A stretch of 56,257 nucleotides of DNA from UBA5109 sp038148755 (lineage in GTDB: Bacteria; Pseudomonadota; Gammaproteobacteria; Pseudomonadales; Pseudohongiellaceae), in NCBI GenBank assembly GCA_038148755.1, contig JAYQWA010000016.1, positions 1-56,257 on the forward strand, written 5' to 3'. Below the pieces are notes generated by a model. That model was given only the letters and a program-made list of their open reading frames with translations, was not told the origin of the DNA and searched no databases. The translations under genes were made by a program, and so were the position numbers. Positions 16,306 to 24,708 of the stretch are shown in pieces. Each line of letters begins with the position of its first letter. Within the stretch, counting starts at the first letter, position 1.

Positions 16306-16842
16306 TCAGGATTCTAGCCGTTTCGTCATCCAGATATAAGGCTCCGCTTTGCCATCAATCACAAACATATCGTCGACCTTGCAAAGCTGCTCGAAGCCCG
16401 TCTTTTTATATAAGTGCACGGCTGGAACATTTGACGCAAGCACTTCCAGGTCTATATTTTTTATAAGTCCGCAACCTGCTGCCCAAGCCAAGGCAAAATT
16501 TACCAGCTCTGTGTCAGTTCCCCTGTGCTTGTAGTTTTGATGAACACCCATGCCTAGCAAAGCACGATGAGAGGTGTTGGGTTCCCGACGACTGCGTAAA
16601 TCCACATGGCCCTGAATATTTTCAGCTTCATCACATTTAACCCAGGCTCTTCTCCAGCTGGTATGTCCGACCGCTATCTTCAAACCCTCAATAAAACCAG
16701 CCTGCTTTTCAACTGGAAAGCCCTTCTGGCTTCTCGAAACAGGTTGAAACAAGACGCCGCCAGCTTGGCCATTCTCACTTAACTGCTCATCCAGATAGCT
16801 GAAAAACTTTTTAAACTGGCTGTCGTCCAGAGGAATAATCAT
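16306..16842 (-). CDS. GNAT family N-acetyltransferase
   Basis: 178 residues. The acetyl-CoA-binding part is recognisable in LLGMGVHQNYKHRGTDTELV (about 95-114), equivalent to the Q/RxxGxG/A loop though with T-D replacing the usual G-x-A, followed by EVLASNVPAVHLYKKTGFE (about 139-157), the typical GNAT C-terminal half. Substrate unknown. It lies 17 bases after the lolE stop on the same strand and may be cotranscribed. Confidence 0.87.
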   Translation of the reverse strand: MIIPLDDSQFKKFFSYLDEQLSENGQAGGVLFQPVSRSQKGFPVEKQAGFIEGLKIAVGHTSWRRAWVKCDEAENIQGHVDLRSRREPNTSHRALLGMGVHQNYKHRGTDTELVNFALAWAAGCGLIKNIDLEVLASNVPAVHLYKKTGFEQLCKVDDMFVIDGKAEPYIWMTKRLES

Positions 16843-16859
16843 GCTTGTTTTTGTCCAAA

Positions 16860-18113
16860 CTATTCATAACGTAGAGTTTGCGCCGGATCGACATGTGCCG
16901 CTGAATAAGCTGGATATAAGGTTGCCAGTAAACTTAAAATAATTGCGATGCTGCAAACCAGGACAAGGTCGCTGGCAAGCAGTTGTGATGGCAGATAGTT
17001 AATCGGATAGACATCCGCACTGAGCAGCTCCAACCCTATCGCACTTTCCAGCCAGGCGAACAGATCGCTGACATAGATTGAGCCCAGCACCCCCAGAAAC
17101 AATCCCACCAGCGTTCCAATCACTGCAATAATGGCACCCTGCACTAAAAAAATATTACGAATACTGCTGAAGGAAGAGCCCATGGTTCTCAGGATGGCAA
17201 TGTCAGCCTGCTTATCCTTGACCACCATAAACAGACTGACGACTACATTAAAAGCGGCAACTGCAATCAGTAAAAACAGCAGCAAGCCAACCATCGATTT
17301 GGAAAGCTGGATGTTCTGATAAATATTACCGTAATCCAGTGTCCAGTTACTGAAAGCGTAATCTCCGCCAATCCGGTTTTGTAGGTCGCGGATAACAACT
17401 GAGCTGGCAAACAGGTCATGTAACTGAATTCTCAGGCCATGAATATTGTCAGCCAGCCTGTAAAGTAATTGCGCGTCATTCATATGCACCAGTGCCAGAT
17501 TGTCATCAAGCTGCGAACCGATTGTGAAGATTCCGCCGACCGTAAAGCTTCGCTGTCTGGGAAACTCCCCCATGGGGGTGATATTCAGATAACTGGAAAC
17601 CAGCGTCAGTTCATCACCCACTCCGACATTAAGATGTTCTGCTATTCCGGAACCGATGATTATTGAAAATTCACGCGGCCTTAATGCCGATAAAGAACCT
17701 TCATTCATGAAATCCTGCAGAATTGACACTCTGCTTTCAGACTCAGGGTCGACACCATTTAGCAGGATGCCGCGGGACTGTCCATTCGCCAGAAGCATAC
17801 CCTGCAATTGCACTAAGGGCGCTGCCGCAGAAACTTGTGGATTGGCTTCCACACTGGCCTGAATCAGTTGCCACTGTTCCCGATTCATTAAGGCTTCATT
17901 GGTCAGGCTTGTCATGGTGACGTGAGGCACCAGTGACAGAATGCGTTCCCTGAGCTCGCGGTCAAAGCCGTTCATGACAGAAAATACAATGATAAGTACG
18001 GCAACACTAAGGCTTAATCCGATAACAGACAAACGAGAAATAAAACCAACCAATAAGTTATCAGAAGTGATGGAGGCATAGCGTTTGCCAATAAACAATG
18101 CCTGCAAGGCCAT
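16860..18113 (-). CDS. lolE: Lipoprotein-releasing ABC transporter permease LolE
   Basis: 417 residues from ATG 18113; earlier codons belong to the lolD 3' end. Topology: one N-terminal membrane helix (LSVAVLIIVFSVMNGFDREL), a large periplasmic domain (about 45-260), and three C-terminal helices of the FtsX/MacB type, ending with the family signature AHVDPAQTLRYE. With LolC and LolD it extracts lipoproteins from the inner membrane and hands them to LolA. Called LolE because it is third in the lolC-lolD-lolE order; LolC and LolE are homologous. Confidence 0.93.
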   Translation of the reverse strand: MALQALFIGKRYASITSDNLLVGFISRLSVIGLSLSVAVLIIVFSVMNGFDRELRERILSLVPHVTMTSLTNEALMNREQWQLIQASVEANPQVSAAAPLVQLQGMLLANGQSRGILLNGVDPESESRVSILQDFMNEGSLSALRPREFSIIIGSGIAEHLNVGVGDELTLVSSYLNITPMGEFPRQRSFTVGGIFTIGSQLDDNLALVHMNDAQLLYRLADNIHGLRIQLHDLFASSVVIRDLQNRIGGDYAFSNWTLDYGNIYQNIQLSKSMVGLLLFLLIAVAAFNVVVSLFMVVKDKQADIAILRTMGSSFSSIRNIFLVQGAIIAVIGTLVGLFLGVLGSIYVSDLFAWLESAIGLELLSADVYPINYLPSQLLASDLVLVCSIAIILSLLATLYPAYSAAHVDPAQTLRYE

Positions 18114-18114
18114 C

Positions 18115-18804
18115 TTAGGTGGTTTCCTGTGCGACGAGTTTGCCATCCTGCAATATCAGTCTGCGGTCCTGTTGGTTCGCGAGTTCCTGATCATGCGTGA
18201 CAATGACAAAGCTGCTGATGAAGGTCTGCTTCAACTCAAGCATGAGCTTCTGGATGCTCTTGGCAGTGTTGCGGTCAAGGTTGCCGGTCGGTTCATCCAT
18301 CAGGATACAGGCCGGGTTGTGTACCAGGGCTCTGGCAATAGCCACACGTTGACGTTCACCGCCTGATAACTGCGAAGGTTTATGTGTCAGACGCTCCCTC
18401 AGTCCGACCTGTTCAAGTATGGCGGCCGCCTGCTGCATGGACTCCAGAAAGGGACGTTTGGCAATAATTAATGGCATGGCAACATTTTCCTGGGCAGTAA
18501 ATTCTCCCAGTAAGTGATGAAACTGATAGACAAAACCCAGTGTGCGATTACGCAACGCATCCTGGGCTTTATGACTTAAAAGCTGGACATCGTGACCCTG
18601 GATATAAACATTGCCTGAGCTGGGTTTATCCAAACCACCAAGCAGGTTAAGCAAGGTTGTTTTACCGGAACCTGAGGCGCCGATAATGGCAACACTTTCA
18701 CCCTGATACAGACTGAAATCCAGATTATTCAAGACACTTAATTCATGTCCGCCTTGCTGAAAGACCTTGCTTAAGTGCTGACATTTCAAGATTAACTCAC
18801 TCAT
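18115..18804 (-). CDS. lolD: Lipoprotein-releasing ABC ATPase LolD
   Basis: 229 residues from ATG 18804. Walker A GASGSGKTTL, the LolD-type QFHHLLGEFTAQENVAMPL segment, signature LSGGERQRVAIARAL and Walker B CILMDEPTGNLD are all present. The start lies 8 bases inside lolC and the stop is one base before the lolE ATG, a compact translationally coupled set. A longer in-frame frame to 18930 merely runs through lolC. Confidence 0.97.
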   Translation of the reverse strand: MSELILKCQHLSKVFQQGGHELSVLNNLDFSLYQGESVAIIGASGSGKTTLLNLLGGLDKPSSGNVYIQGHDVQLLSHKAQDALRNRTLGFVYQFHHLLGEFTAQENVAMPLIIAKRPFLESMQQAAAILEQVGLRERLTHKPSQLSGGERQRVAIARALVHNPACILMDEPTGNLDRNTAKSIQKLMLELKQTFISSFVIVTHDQELANQQDRRLILQDGKLVAQETT

Positions 18805-20047
18805 AACGTAATACTTCCGCCGGATGAATACGTGAGGCTTTCCAGGCCGGATAAAGGGTTGCCAAAAAAGAAATGAGCAAGGCAAACAGACAGGTAATGG
18901 TGACATCGGAGCTTTGTATATCTGTTTCAATAATGCTCAGCATGAACATGCCATCAGGAATAAACAAAAGTTCAAGTAGCTCGCCAATAAAGCCAAAGTT
19001 GGCAGCAATGACCAGACCCAGAATCGCTCCCAGCACTGTGCCACTGACGCCGACCAGCAGGCCTTGTACGATAAAAATTGCCATGACCGTGCGTTCCCCA
19101 GCCCCCATGGTCCGCAGGATCGCTATGTCCGCCTTTTTTTCTGAAACCACCATGACCAGCGTCGAGATGATGTTAAATGCGCCAATGGCGACTATCATCA
19201 TCAACATAAACCAGGTCATGATTTTTTCCATTTTCAGGGCGTTAAACAAACTCGCTTCACTAATGCTCCAGTCTTCCCCCTGATAATCCGCACCGGGTAA
19301 TTCATTCCTCAGTAAACTCAGGCTGGTAGCAACAGAATTTGCCGCATTAAAAATATTATCGACTTTCAGGCGCAGGCGAACCGCTTCTCCAGTGTTGTTT
19401 AAATCAAGCAGCTCAACGCTGTCATCCAGATGAATAAGCGCCAGTTCAGAACCAATACTGAATTGCACATCAAAAATACCGCTTACCGTAAAAGTATGCA
19501 TATTCAGCTGCAGATTCGAAGCCGAACCGGACAGTTCAGGGACGATAAGATTGACACTGTCGCCGGGAAGCAGGCGCAGGGCATTAGCTAACCTGCGCCC
19601 CAGAATAATCCCTCTTTCGCCTGCAGCCAAAGCATGTAAGCTGCCCTGCAGCATGCTGTCTTCTATTGTTGAGGTTTGTATTTCAGCTTCAGGAATGATG
19701 CCTTTTACCTCTGTTACCTGGTGAATACCGTTTTTGCTGAGCATGGCTTCCAGTGAAATATAGGGCGACACACTGGCAATCCCGCTTTGCTGAGACAGAA
19801 GCTCTGCAGCCTGCTGCCATTGCGGAAAATCTCCTCTGGTATAAATATCGGCATGCGGCACAGTGATCAGTGTTCGTTCTCTTTGCTCGCCTTGAGCACC
19901 GTTAAACACGGCCAGCACTATAACAATAACCAGCACGCCCAATGTCAGCCCGGTCATCGATATCAGAGAAGTGAAAGAAATAACCCGATTATCTTTCTTG
20001 GAGAGTATGTAACGCAGACCTATAAATAAAGGCGTGATTTTCAGCAT
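18797..20047 (-). CDS. lolC: Lipoprotein-releasing ABC transporter permease LolC
   Basis: 416 residues from ATG 20047 (a TTG three codons upstream is less likely). Same layout as LolE: N-terminal helix MTGLTLGVLVIVIVLAVFNG, periplasmic domain, then three C-terminal helices including AIGAFNIISTLVMVVSEKKA, ending RIHPAEVLRYE. First gene of lolCDE. Separate LolC and LolE proteins, rather than a single LolF, are the arrangement seen in enterics. Confidence 0.94.
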   Translation of the reverse strand: MLKITPLFIGLRYILSKKDNRVISFTSLISMTGLTLGVLVIVIVLAVFNGAQGEQRERTLITVPHADIYTRGDFPQWQQAAELLSQQSGIASVSPYISLEAMLSKNGIHQVTEVKGIIPEAEIQTSTIEDSMLQGSLHALAAGERGIILGRRLANALRLLPGDSVNLIVPELSGSASNLQLNMHTFTVSGIFDVQFSIGSELALIHLDDSVELLDLNNTGEAVRLRLKVDNIFNAANSVATSLSLLRNELPGADYQGEDWSISEASLFNALKMEKIMTWFMLMMIVAIGAFNIISTLVMVVSEKKADIAILRTMGAGERTVMAIFIVQGLLVGVSGTVLGAILGLVIAANFGFIGELLELLFIPDGMFMLSIIETDIQSSDVTITCLFALLISFLATLYPAWKASRIHPAEVLRYE

Positions 20048-20187
20048 TCTTGACAACAGCGCTCATCTGAAAGCAAGCCGCAATTTTGCAGGCAGGATGC
20101 TGGCAGGTCAAGGCGCAGCGCCTGAATTAAACAGCGTAAAAAAATATAGCCCTACTATACTGACATTAAGTTACTTAATCAGACATC

Positions 20188-20667
20188 ATGAGCATGACAC
20201 AAGTTGTTGAATTTCCACAACGCCAGCATCAGGAGTTTAGGAGACTGGTGTTCAAAGCAGTTTTCGATGCGGCTCGAGTACAGCAGATGGATATAGAGAA
20301 CTATATTTCTGCAATTTACTAGGACGGTGAGAATCCTCCGCTGTTTGCATCCACACACAGCCTGAATAGAGTTTATTTACGCCTTAAAGATTTGATTGAG
20401 ACAACAGTCAGCTCCGATCCAGAAGCTGACAGACTTTCTGGGCATAATAGTGCCTACTTATGCTTTCGCGTTTATCTGCATAACATTTGCATGACAAGAC
20501 AAACATTGCCGGAATCCGAGAGCGAGCAATATTTGCAGGATGCCCTGAAGGATTATTTTCAGGCAGGAGCCAAAGTGCTTTCCATTCAGGAAGAAGTGAA
20601 AATATTGCGGTATTTAAAGCGTTTAAGGCAGCAGGCCTCAAGTCAGCCGCCAGGGACTGTTCTTTAG
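20188..20667 (+). pseudogene. Unknown gene interrupted by one in-frame amber codon
   Basis: From ATG 20188 the frame stays open for 44 codons (MSMTQVVEFPQRQHQEFR...YISAIY), meets TAG at 20320-20322, then continues in the same frame for 114 more codons to TAG at 20665, giving a 159-codon unit. The downstream half (VYLRLKDLIETTVSS, ESESEQYLQDALKDYFQ, VKILRYLKRLRQQ) looks like soluble helical protein, and both halves have similar composition. No family recognised and no strong ribosome-binding site. Explanations: recent nonsense mutation (a CAG or TGG to TAG change would suffice), sequencing error, or readthrough. It faces the recombinase gene, 14 bases between stops. Confidence 0.55.
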
Positions 20668-20681
20668 CACCTAGTCTTTGC

Positions 20682-21389
20682 TTAACTCGCGGACTGTTTG
20701 TCGCTGTTGCCTATCAGGCCGGATTCATGTTTTTTAAGCAGACGCTGGACTGTTTTAAAAGAGATTCGCACCATGGGGGTGCTCACTTCAGAAGAAATTG
20801 CACGTAAAGATTTGCCCTCTTTCTTCATTTTAATAATCTTTTTAAGCACCCCCTGCTCCATTGGATTTTCAATAAGACGTCCATTGGAATGGATCATGTA
20901 GCCAAAAGGTCGACTGCCTCCGAGGAAACGCCCTTTATTGCGCTGACTTTGCTTCACCGTTTTTATACGCTCTGTTGATCTGCGTTTTTCCAGACTATGG
21001 AAGACATCTAACAGCCGATTGAAGGAAGGATTGAAGTCAGCGGCAGTGACTTCGCCGCTTAGTTCCAGAATAAACAGACGAACTTTCTTATCTTTGAACA
21101 GCTTAAGCCCGGTCAGCATGTCATCACAGCTACTGAAAATTCGTTCGATTGAGCAAGTAAGAACTACGTCGCCTGCTTCCAGCAGTTCCAGCATTTGCTT
21201 GGCTTTTGAGCGCTTGCCAAACTCAGTCGACCATTTCAGGTTGCTGTCTATAAAACTATTATTAATGTGCATGCCATGAGCAAGCGCATAGGTCTGCAAT
21301 CGGAGGTTTTCCTGCTCCAACAAGCTTTCAAGATCTTTTTCTTCTTGTTCTTCTACTGTTGAAGTTCGAGCGTAGCTGTATACGGACAT
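20682..21389 (-). CDS. Serine recombinase (resolvase/invertase family), atypical
   Basis: 235 residues. The N-terminal catalytic domain starts SVYSYARTSTVEEQ, with nucleophile Ser and its nearby Arg as in YARxS. The second active-site block, usually LDRLxR, is IERIFSS: the first Arg is kept but the Arg equivalent to gamma-delta resolvase R71 is Ser and the Asp is Glu. The C-terminal half has the recombinase signature GGSRPFGY and a helix-turn-helix-like stretch (SLRAISSEVS, ISFKTVQRLLKKH). AGGGAA precedes the ATG. With the broken gene beside it, it forms a small accessory insert between lolC and nuoN. Activity uncertain. Confidence 0.85.
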   Translation of the reverse strand: MSVYSYARTSTVEEQEEKDLESLLEQENLRLQTYALAHGMHINNSFIDSNLKWSTEFGKRSKAKQMLELLEAGDVVLTCSIERIFSSCDDMLTGLKLFKDKKVRLFILELSGEVTAADFNPSFNRLLDVFHSLEKRRSTERIKTVKQSQRNKGRFLGGSRPFGYMIHSNGRLIENPMEQGVLKKIIKMKKEGKSLRAISSEVSTPMVRISFKTVQRLLKKHESGLIGNSDKQSAS

Positions 21390-21722
21390 GATTATTTCCC
21401 TGATGCTTCAACTTTAACATTTAAGTTCTATCTTCATGTTTTATATGAAGAAAAGAGCAAAACTTATTGTTTATTCTTATTTTTATATTTCGTTTGTGTC
21501 TCTGCACAGACGACAGAGTACTTTTTTATCACCCTGAGTTTAACTTTGCAAGATAAATGTAGGAAAAATAAGAAAATTATGGATTTCAGGGGCTAATATT
21601 GAACTCTTCAAGCTTACTTGCTTGCTGCCATATAAAGGCTGAGCAAGCACTGACCGGTACTCAACGAAAGTGTCTATTAAGGGTATTGAGAAATGAGTTG
21701 CTAATAATTATTTGCTAGCTAT
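21390..21722. other. AT-rich noncoding region between the recombinase and nuoN
   Basis: 333 bases with no credible gene. It must hold the recombinase promoter and any terminator for the nuo operon. An imperfect hairpin is visible at 21620-21648 (GCTTGCTGCC pairing with GGC plus AGCAAGC across a 2-base bulge), 75-100 bases after the nuoN stop, without a T-run. No clear terminator or att-like repeat was found. Confidence 0.5.
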
Positions 21723-23189
21723 TTAAAAAGCTGCAGCGAGAGACTGCAGGATATCTATCATCGGCATCGGGTAAACACCCAGGTAAATGATGATAGTTGA
21801 CATGCTTGCAAGTACAGCATGCGTACCGAAAGGAATTGCCTGCCCTGCCGGATCCTGTTTTGACACTTTTTCAACCGGCTGCAACATGGCGTAGATAATT
21901 CGAAGGTAATAATAAAGACCAATTGCACTACCAATGATGAGCATGGTTAACAGGAACCACAATGAACCCTCTACCCCGCTGGTAAAGACATAAAACTTGC
22001 CGATAAATCCTGCCGTGAGTGGAATACCTGCCAGAGAGAACAATACGGTAATCATGACTGCTGCCAGCCATGGGTTGCGCCAGAACAATCCCTGATAATC
22101 ACTGATCATGTCCAGCTCTTTGCCAGAATTGGAGATTGCATTGGTCACAGCAAAACCACCCAAAGACATAATGAAGTAGGCAGCAACATAAAAGCTCATA
22201 CTTTCCACACTCAGCATGCCCGGAACAGAGGCTGCAGCAATAATGACAACCAGCAAATACCCCAGATGAGCAATTGATGAATAAGCAAAAAGTCTCTTCA
22301 CATTGGCCTGCATAAGCGCCAGCAGATTACCCAGTAACATTGATGCAGCTGCCATAACTGTTAACACCAACATCAGTGCATCGTACTGGAAAGCATCGGA
22401 AATAAGCAGCAATCGTAAAACTACAGCCAGCATGGAGGCTTTTGATACCGTAGCCAGATAGGCTGTAACGGGCACAGGGGCACCTTCATAAACATCAGGG
22501 GTCCAGATATGAAAAGGAACCAAGGAGAGCTTGAAGGCAATACCAGCGATAATCATTAACCAGCCGGTGACCAATACAGGACTTGCAGCAACATCCTGAG
22601 CTTCAATAGCCGGTGCCAGGTCAGAGAAAAACATGGTGCCGGTTAAAGCATATAGCAAGGCGATTCCAAACAGAATCAGACCGGAAGCCAGTCCCGACAT
22701 AATCAGATATTTTATGGCCGCTTCCAGTGGAAATTTAGCCGATTTTTCTTCATGCACCGGATAGGCAATCATGGCGTACAAGCTGACACCAAGCATTTCC
22801 ATGCCAATAAAGAAGCTGACGAAATGCGTACTGCAGGCCAGTACAACAGCACCGAGAGTTGCTGTCAGCAAGAGAATATAGAACTCTTCATTCAGTGCAT
22901 TGTGAGATTCAAAATAAGGATAGGCCAGAATACTCACTGCTAATGCACCAAATATAATCAGACCTGAGAAAAACAGACTATAGCCATCAAAGTACAAAAG
23001 CTCTGTTGCCTGTAAAGGTAAAACCGGATCAACGAAAATAAAGACGAGTAATGAAGCTGCCAGACCCGCAGTGGTCAGTGCATTGACCAGGCCATGTTCA
23101 CGTTTAAAACCTGCAACCAGCATGACCCCTACTGTCGTCAAAGTCAGCATGATTATTTGCAGTAAATCTATAAGAACGTCAGTACTCAT
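21723..23189 (-). CDS. nuoN: NADH-quinone oxidoreductase subunit N
   Basis: 488-residue antiporter-like membrane subunit at the end of the complex I operon; it forms part of the proton-pumping arm. About 14 hydrophobic helices; signature stretches include YPVHEEKSAKFPLEAAIKYL (about 142-161), PFHIWTPDVYEGAPVPVTAY (222-241) with the conserved broken-helix region, and VKRLFAYSSIAHLGYLLV. Length matches E. coli NuoN (485). Last gene of the operon, 31 bases after nuoM. Confidence 0.97.
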   Translation of the reverse strand: MSTDVLIDLLQIIMLTLTTVGVMLVAGFKREHGLVNALTTAGLAASLLVFIFVDPVLPLQATELLYFDGYSLFFSGLIIFGALAVSILAYPYFESHNALNEEFYILLLTATLGAVVLACSTHFVSFFIGMEMLGVSLYAMIAYPVHEEKSAKFPLEAAIKYLIMSGLASGLILFGIALLYALTGTMFFSDLAPAIEAQDVAASPVLVTGWLMIIAGIAFKLSLVPFHIWTPDVYEGAPVPVTAYLATVSKASMLAVVLRLLLISDAFQYDALMLVLTVMAAASMLLGNLLALMQANVKRLFAYSSIAHLGYLLVVIIAAASVPGMLSVESMSFYVAAYFIMSLGGFAVTNAISNSGKELDMISDYQGLFWRNPWLAAVMITVLFSLAGIPLTAGFIGKFYVFTSGVEGSLWFLLTMLIIGSAIGLYYYLRIIYAMLQPVEKVSKQDPAGQAIPFGTHAVLASMSTIIIYLGVYPMPMIDILQSLAAAF

Positions 23190-23220
23190 TTAATTTGTCG
23201 CCACCATCTATCTTTCTGCA

Positions 23221-24708
23221 CTAAGGGAAAACAACATCAATACTTCTGAGTGTTGGTTCAGCCATATCCATCATGCTTTGTGGATATAAGCCCATCCAGA
23301 ACAAACCAATCATCATGAGAGCGAAGCATGCCATTTCAATAAAGGTCAGATCAGCGATTTCATAATTGTTTTTATTTTCACCATGGAAAACTTTTTGAAT
23401 CACAATCAATGAGTAAACAGCTGCGACTACCAGACCAAGTGCAGCAAAAGCTGTTGTTGTAATGCTAACCTGGAAACTGCCCAGTAAGACCAAGAATTCA
23501 CCGACAAAATTGCCTAGACCGGGAATACCGACTGCAGCAACAGTAAAGAACAGGGCCATAAAGGACATTTTCGGTGCGACGCCCCAGAAACCACCCATCT
23601 TGTCCATATCACGGGTATGAATTCTGTGTTGCAGACCGCCTGCCAGCATGAACAATGCCGCGGCACTGAAACCATGCGCCAGCATGGTCATAACCGCACC
23701 CTGCAGAGCTTGTGCATTCCAGGCATAAACGCCCAATAGTACAAAGCCCATGTGACTGACCGAGGTATAGGCAATCAGGCGCTTTAAATCATTTTGTGCA
23801 AAAGCAACCTTCGCGGTGTAAAGGATACTGACAACACCGAGAGTCATGGCGACAGGCGCAAAAGTCTGAGAAACCTCTGGAAACAAAGGCACGGTAAAAC
23901 GAATCAAGCCATAGGCCCCTGTTTTCAACAGGATTCCAGCAAGTATTACCGAACCGGCTGTGGGCGCCTGTGAGTGAGCATCTGGCAACCAGTTATGTAT
24001 GGGTACCGCTGGCAGCTTGGTGGCGAAAGCAATAAAAAAGCCCAGCATCACAAGCATACCCAACTCTCCGCCCAGGCCATTGCCTAAGAGGTCAAAATAG
24101 CTGAAGGTAATTACTTCACTTGCCTGATAATTCAGGAATACCAGTACCAGGATGGACAAGAGCATCAACAGGCCGCTGACCTGGGTAAAAATAAAAAATT
24201 TCATTGCGGCATATTCTTTATTTTCATGCCCCCATATGGCGATGATGAAGTACATAGGAATTAACATCACTTCCCAGAAAAAGAAGAAGAGAAATAAATC
24301 TAGTGCAGTAAATACGCCTATGACACCAGCCAGAGTCCACAGCAAATTAAAGTAGAAAAAGCCGGAGCGTTCTTTGATTTCATGCCAGGCTGCACCCAGT
24401 GAAATCATGCCCAGGAACACGGTTAATGCGATCAGCAACAGTGACAGGCCATCCGCCCCGAAAATAAAACTGATACCAAATCGTGGAATCCAGTCAGATT
24501 GAAACAGCACCAGCCATTCACCGTGACCGTTATCGACTGGCGATAATCCGATAGTTTCAGGAGCCACCAGCATGAAAATCACCAAAGCCAGATCAAGCAG
24601 TATTGCCATTAAGGCAATAACTCTTGGTGTACCAACACCACGGCTTTCTGACAGCCATGCTCCAATGCCGCCAGCAAAAAGAATAAGCATTAACCAAACT
24701 AGAATCAC
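23221..24708 (-). CDS. nuoM: NADH-quinone oxidoreductase subunit M
   Basis: 495-residue antiporter-like subunit. The essential Glu is in FFFFWEVMLIPMYF (about 140-153), and the proton-path Lys and His region in KLPAVPIHNWLPDAHSQAP and LILAGILLKTGAYG-like VILAGILLKTGAYGLIRF. Starts with GTG at 24708 overlapping the nuoL TGA by 4 bases (GTGTGA), so translation is coupled. Confidence 0.97.
   Translation of the reverse strand: MILVWLMLILFAGGIGAWLSESRGVGTPRVIALMAILLDLALVIFMLVAPETIGLSPVDNGHGEWLVLFQSDWIPRFGISFIFGADGLSLLLIALTVFLGMISLGAAWHEIKERSGFFYFNLLWTLAGVIGVFTALDLFLFFFFWEVMLIPMYFIIAIWGHENKEYAAMKFFIFTQVSGLLMLLSILVLVFLNYQASEVITFSYFDLLGNGLGGELGMLVMLGFFIAFATKLPAVPIHNWLPDAHSQAPTAGSVILAGILLKTGAYGLIRFTVPLFPEVSQTFAPVAMTLGVVSILYTAKVAFAQNDLKRLIAYTSVSHMGFVLLGVYAWNAQALQGAVMTMLAHGFSAAALFMLAGGLQHRIHTRDMDKMGGFWGVAPKMSFMALFFTVAAVGIPGLGNFVGEFLVLLGSFQVSITTTAFAALGLVVAAVYSLIVIQKVFHGENKNNYEIADLTFIEMACFALMMIGLFWMGLYPQSMMDMAEPTLRSIDVVFP

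Noticed and set aside
20320..20322. TAG read as pyrrolysine
   Set aside because: No pyl genes in view, not expected in this group of bacteria; simple nonsense mutation or error is more likely.
20392..20667. A separate short gene starting with TTG at 20392
   Set aside because: The frame is open upstream to the amber codon and beyond it to ATG 20188, so an interrupted longer gene is a better explanation.
21620..21648. Terminator of the nuo operon
   Set aside because: The hairpin has a bulge and no T-run, and lies 75-100 bases beyond the nuoN stop; kept only as an unexplained structure.
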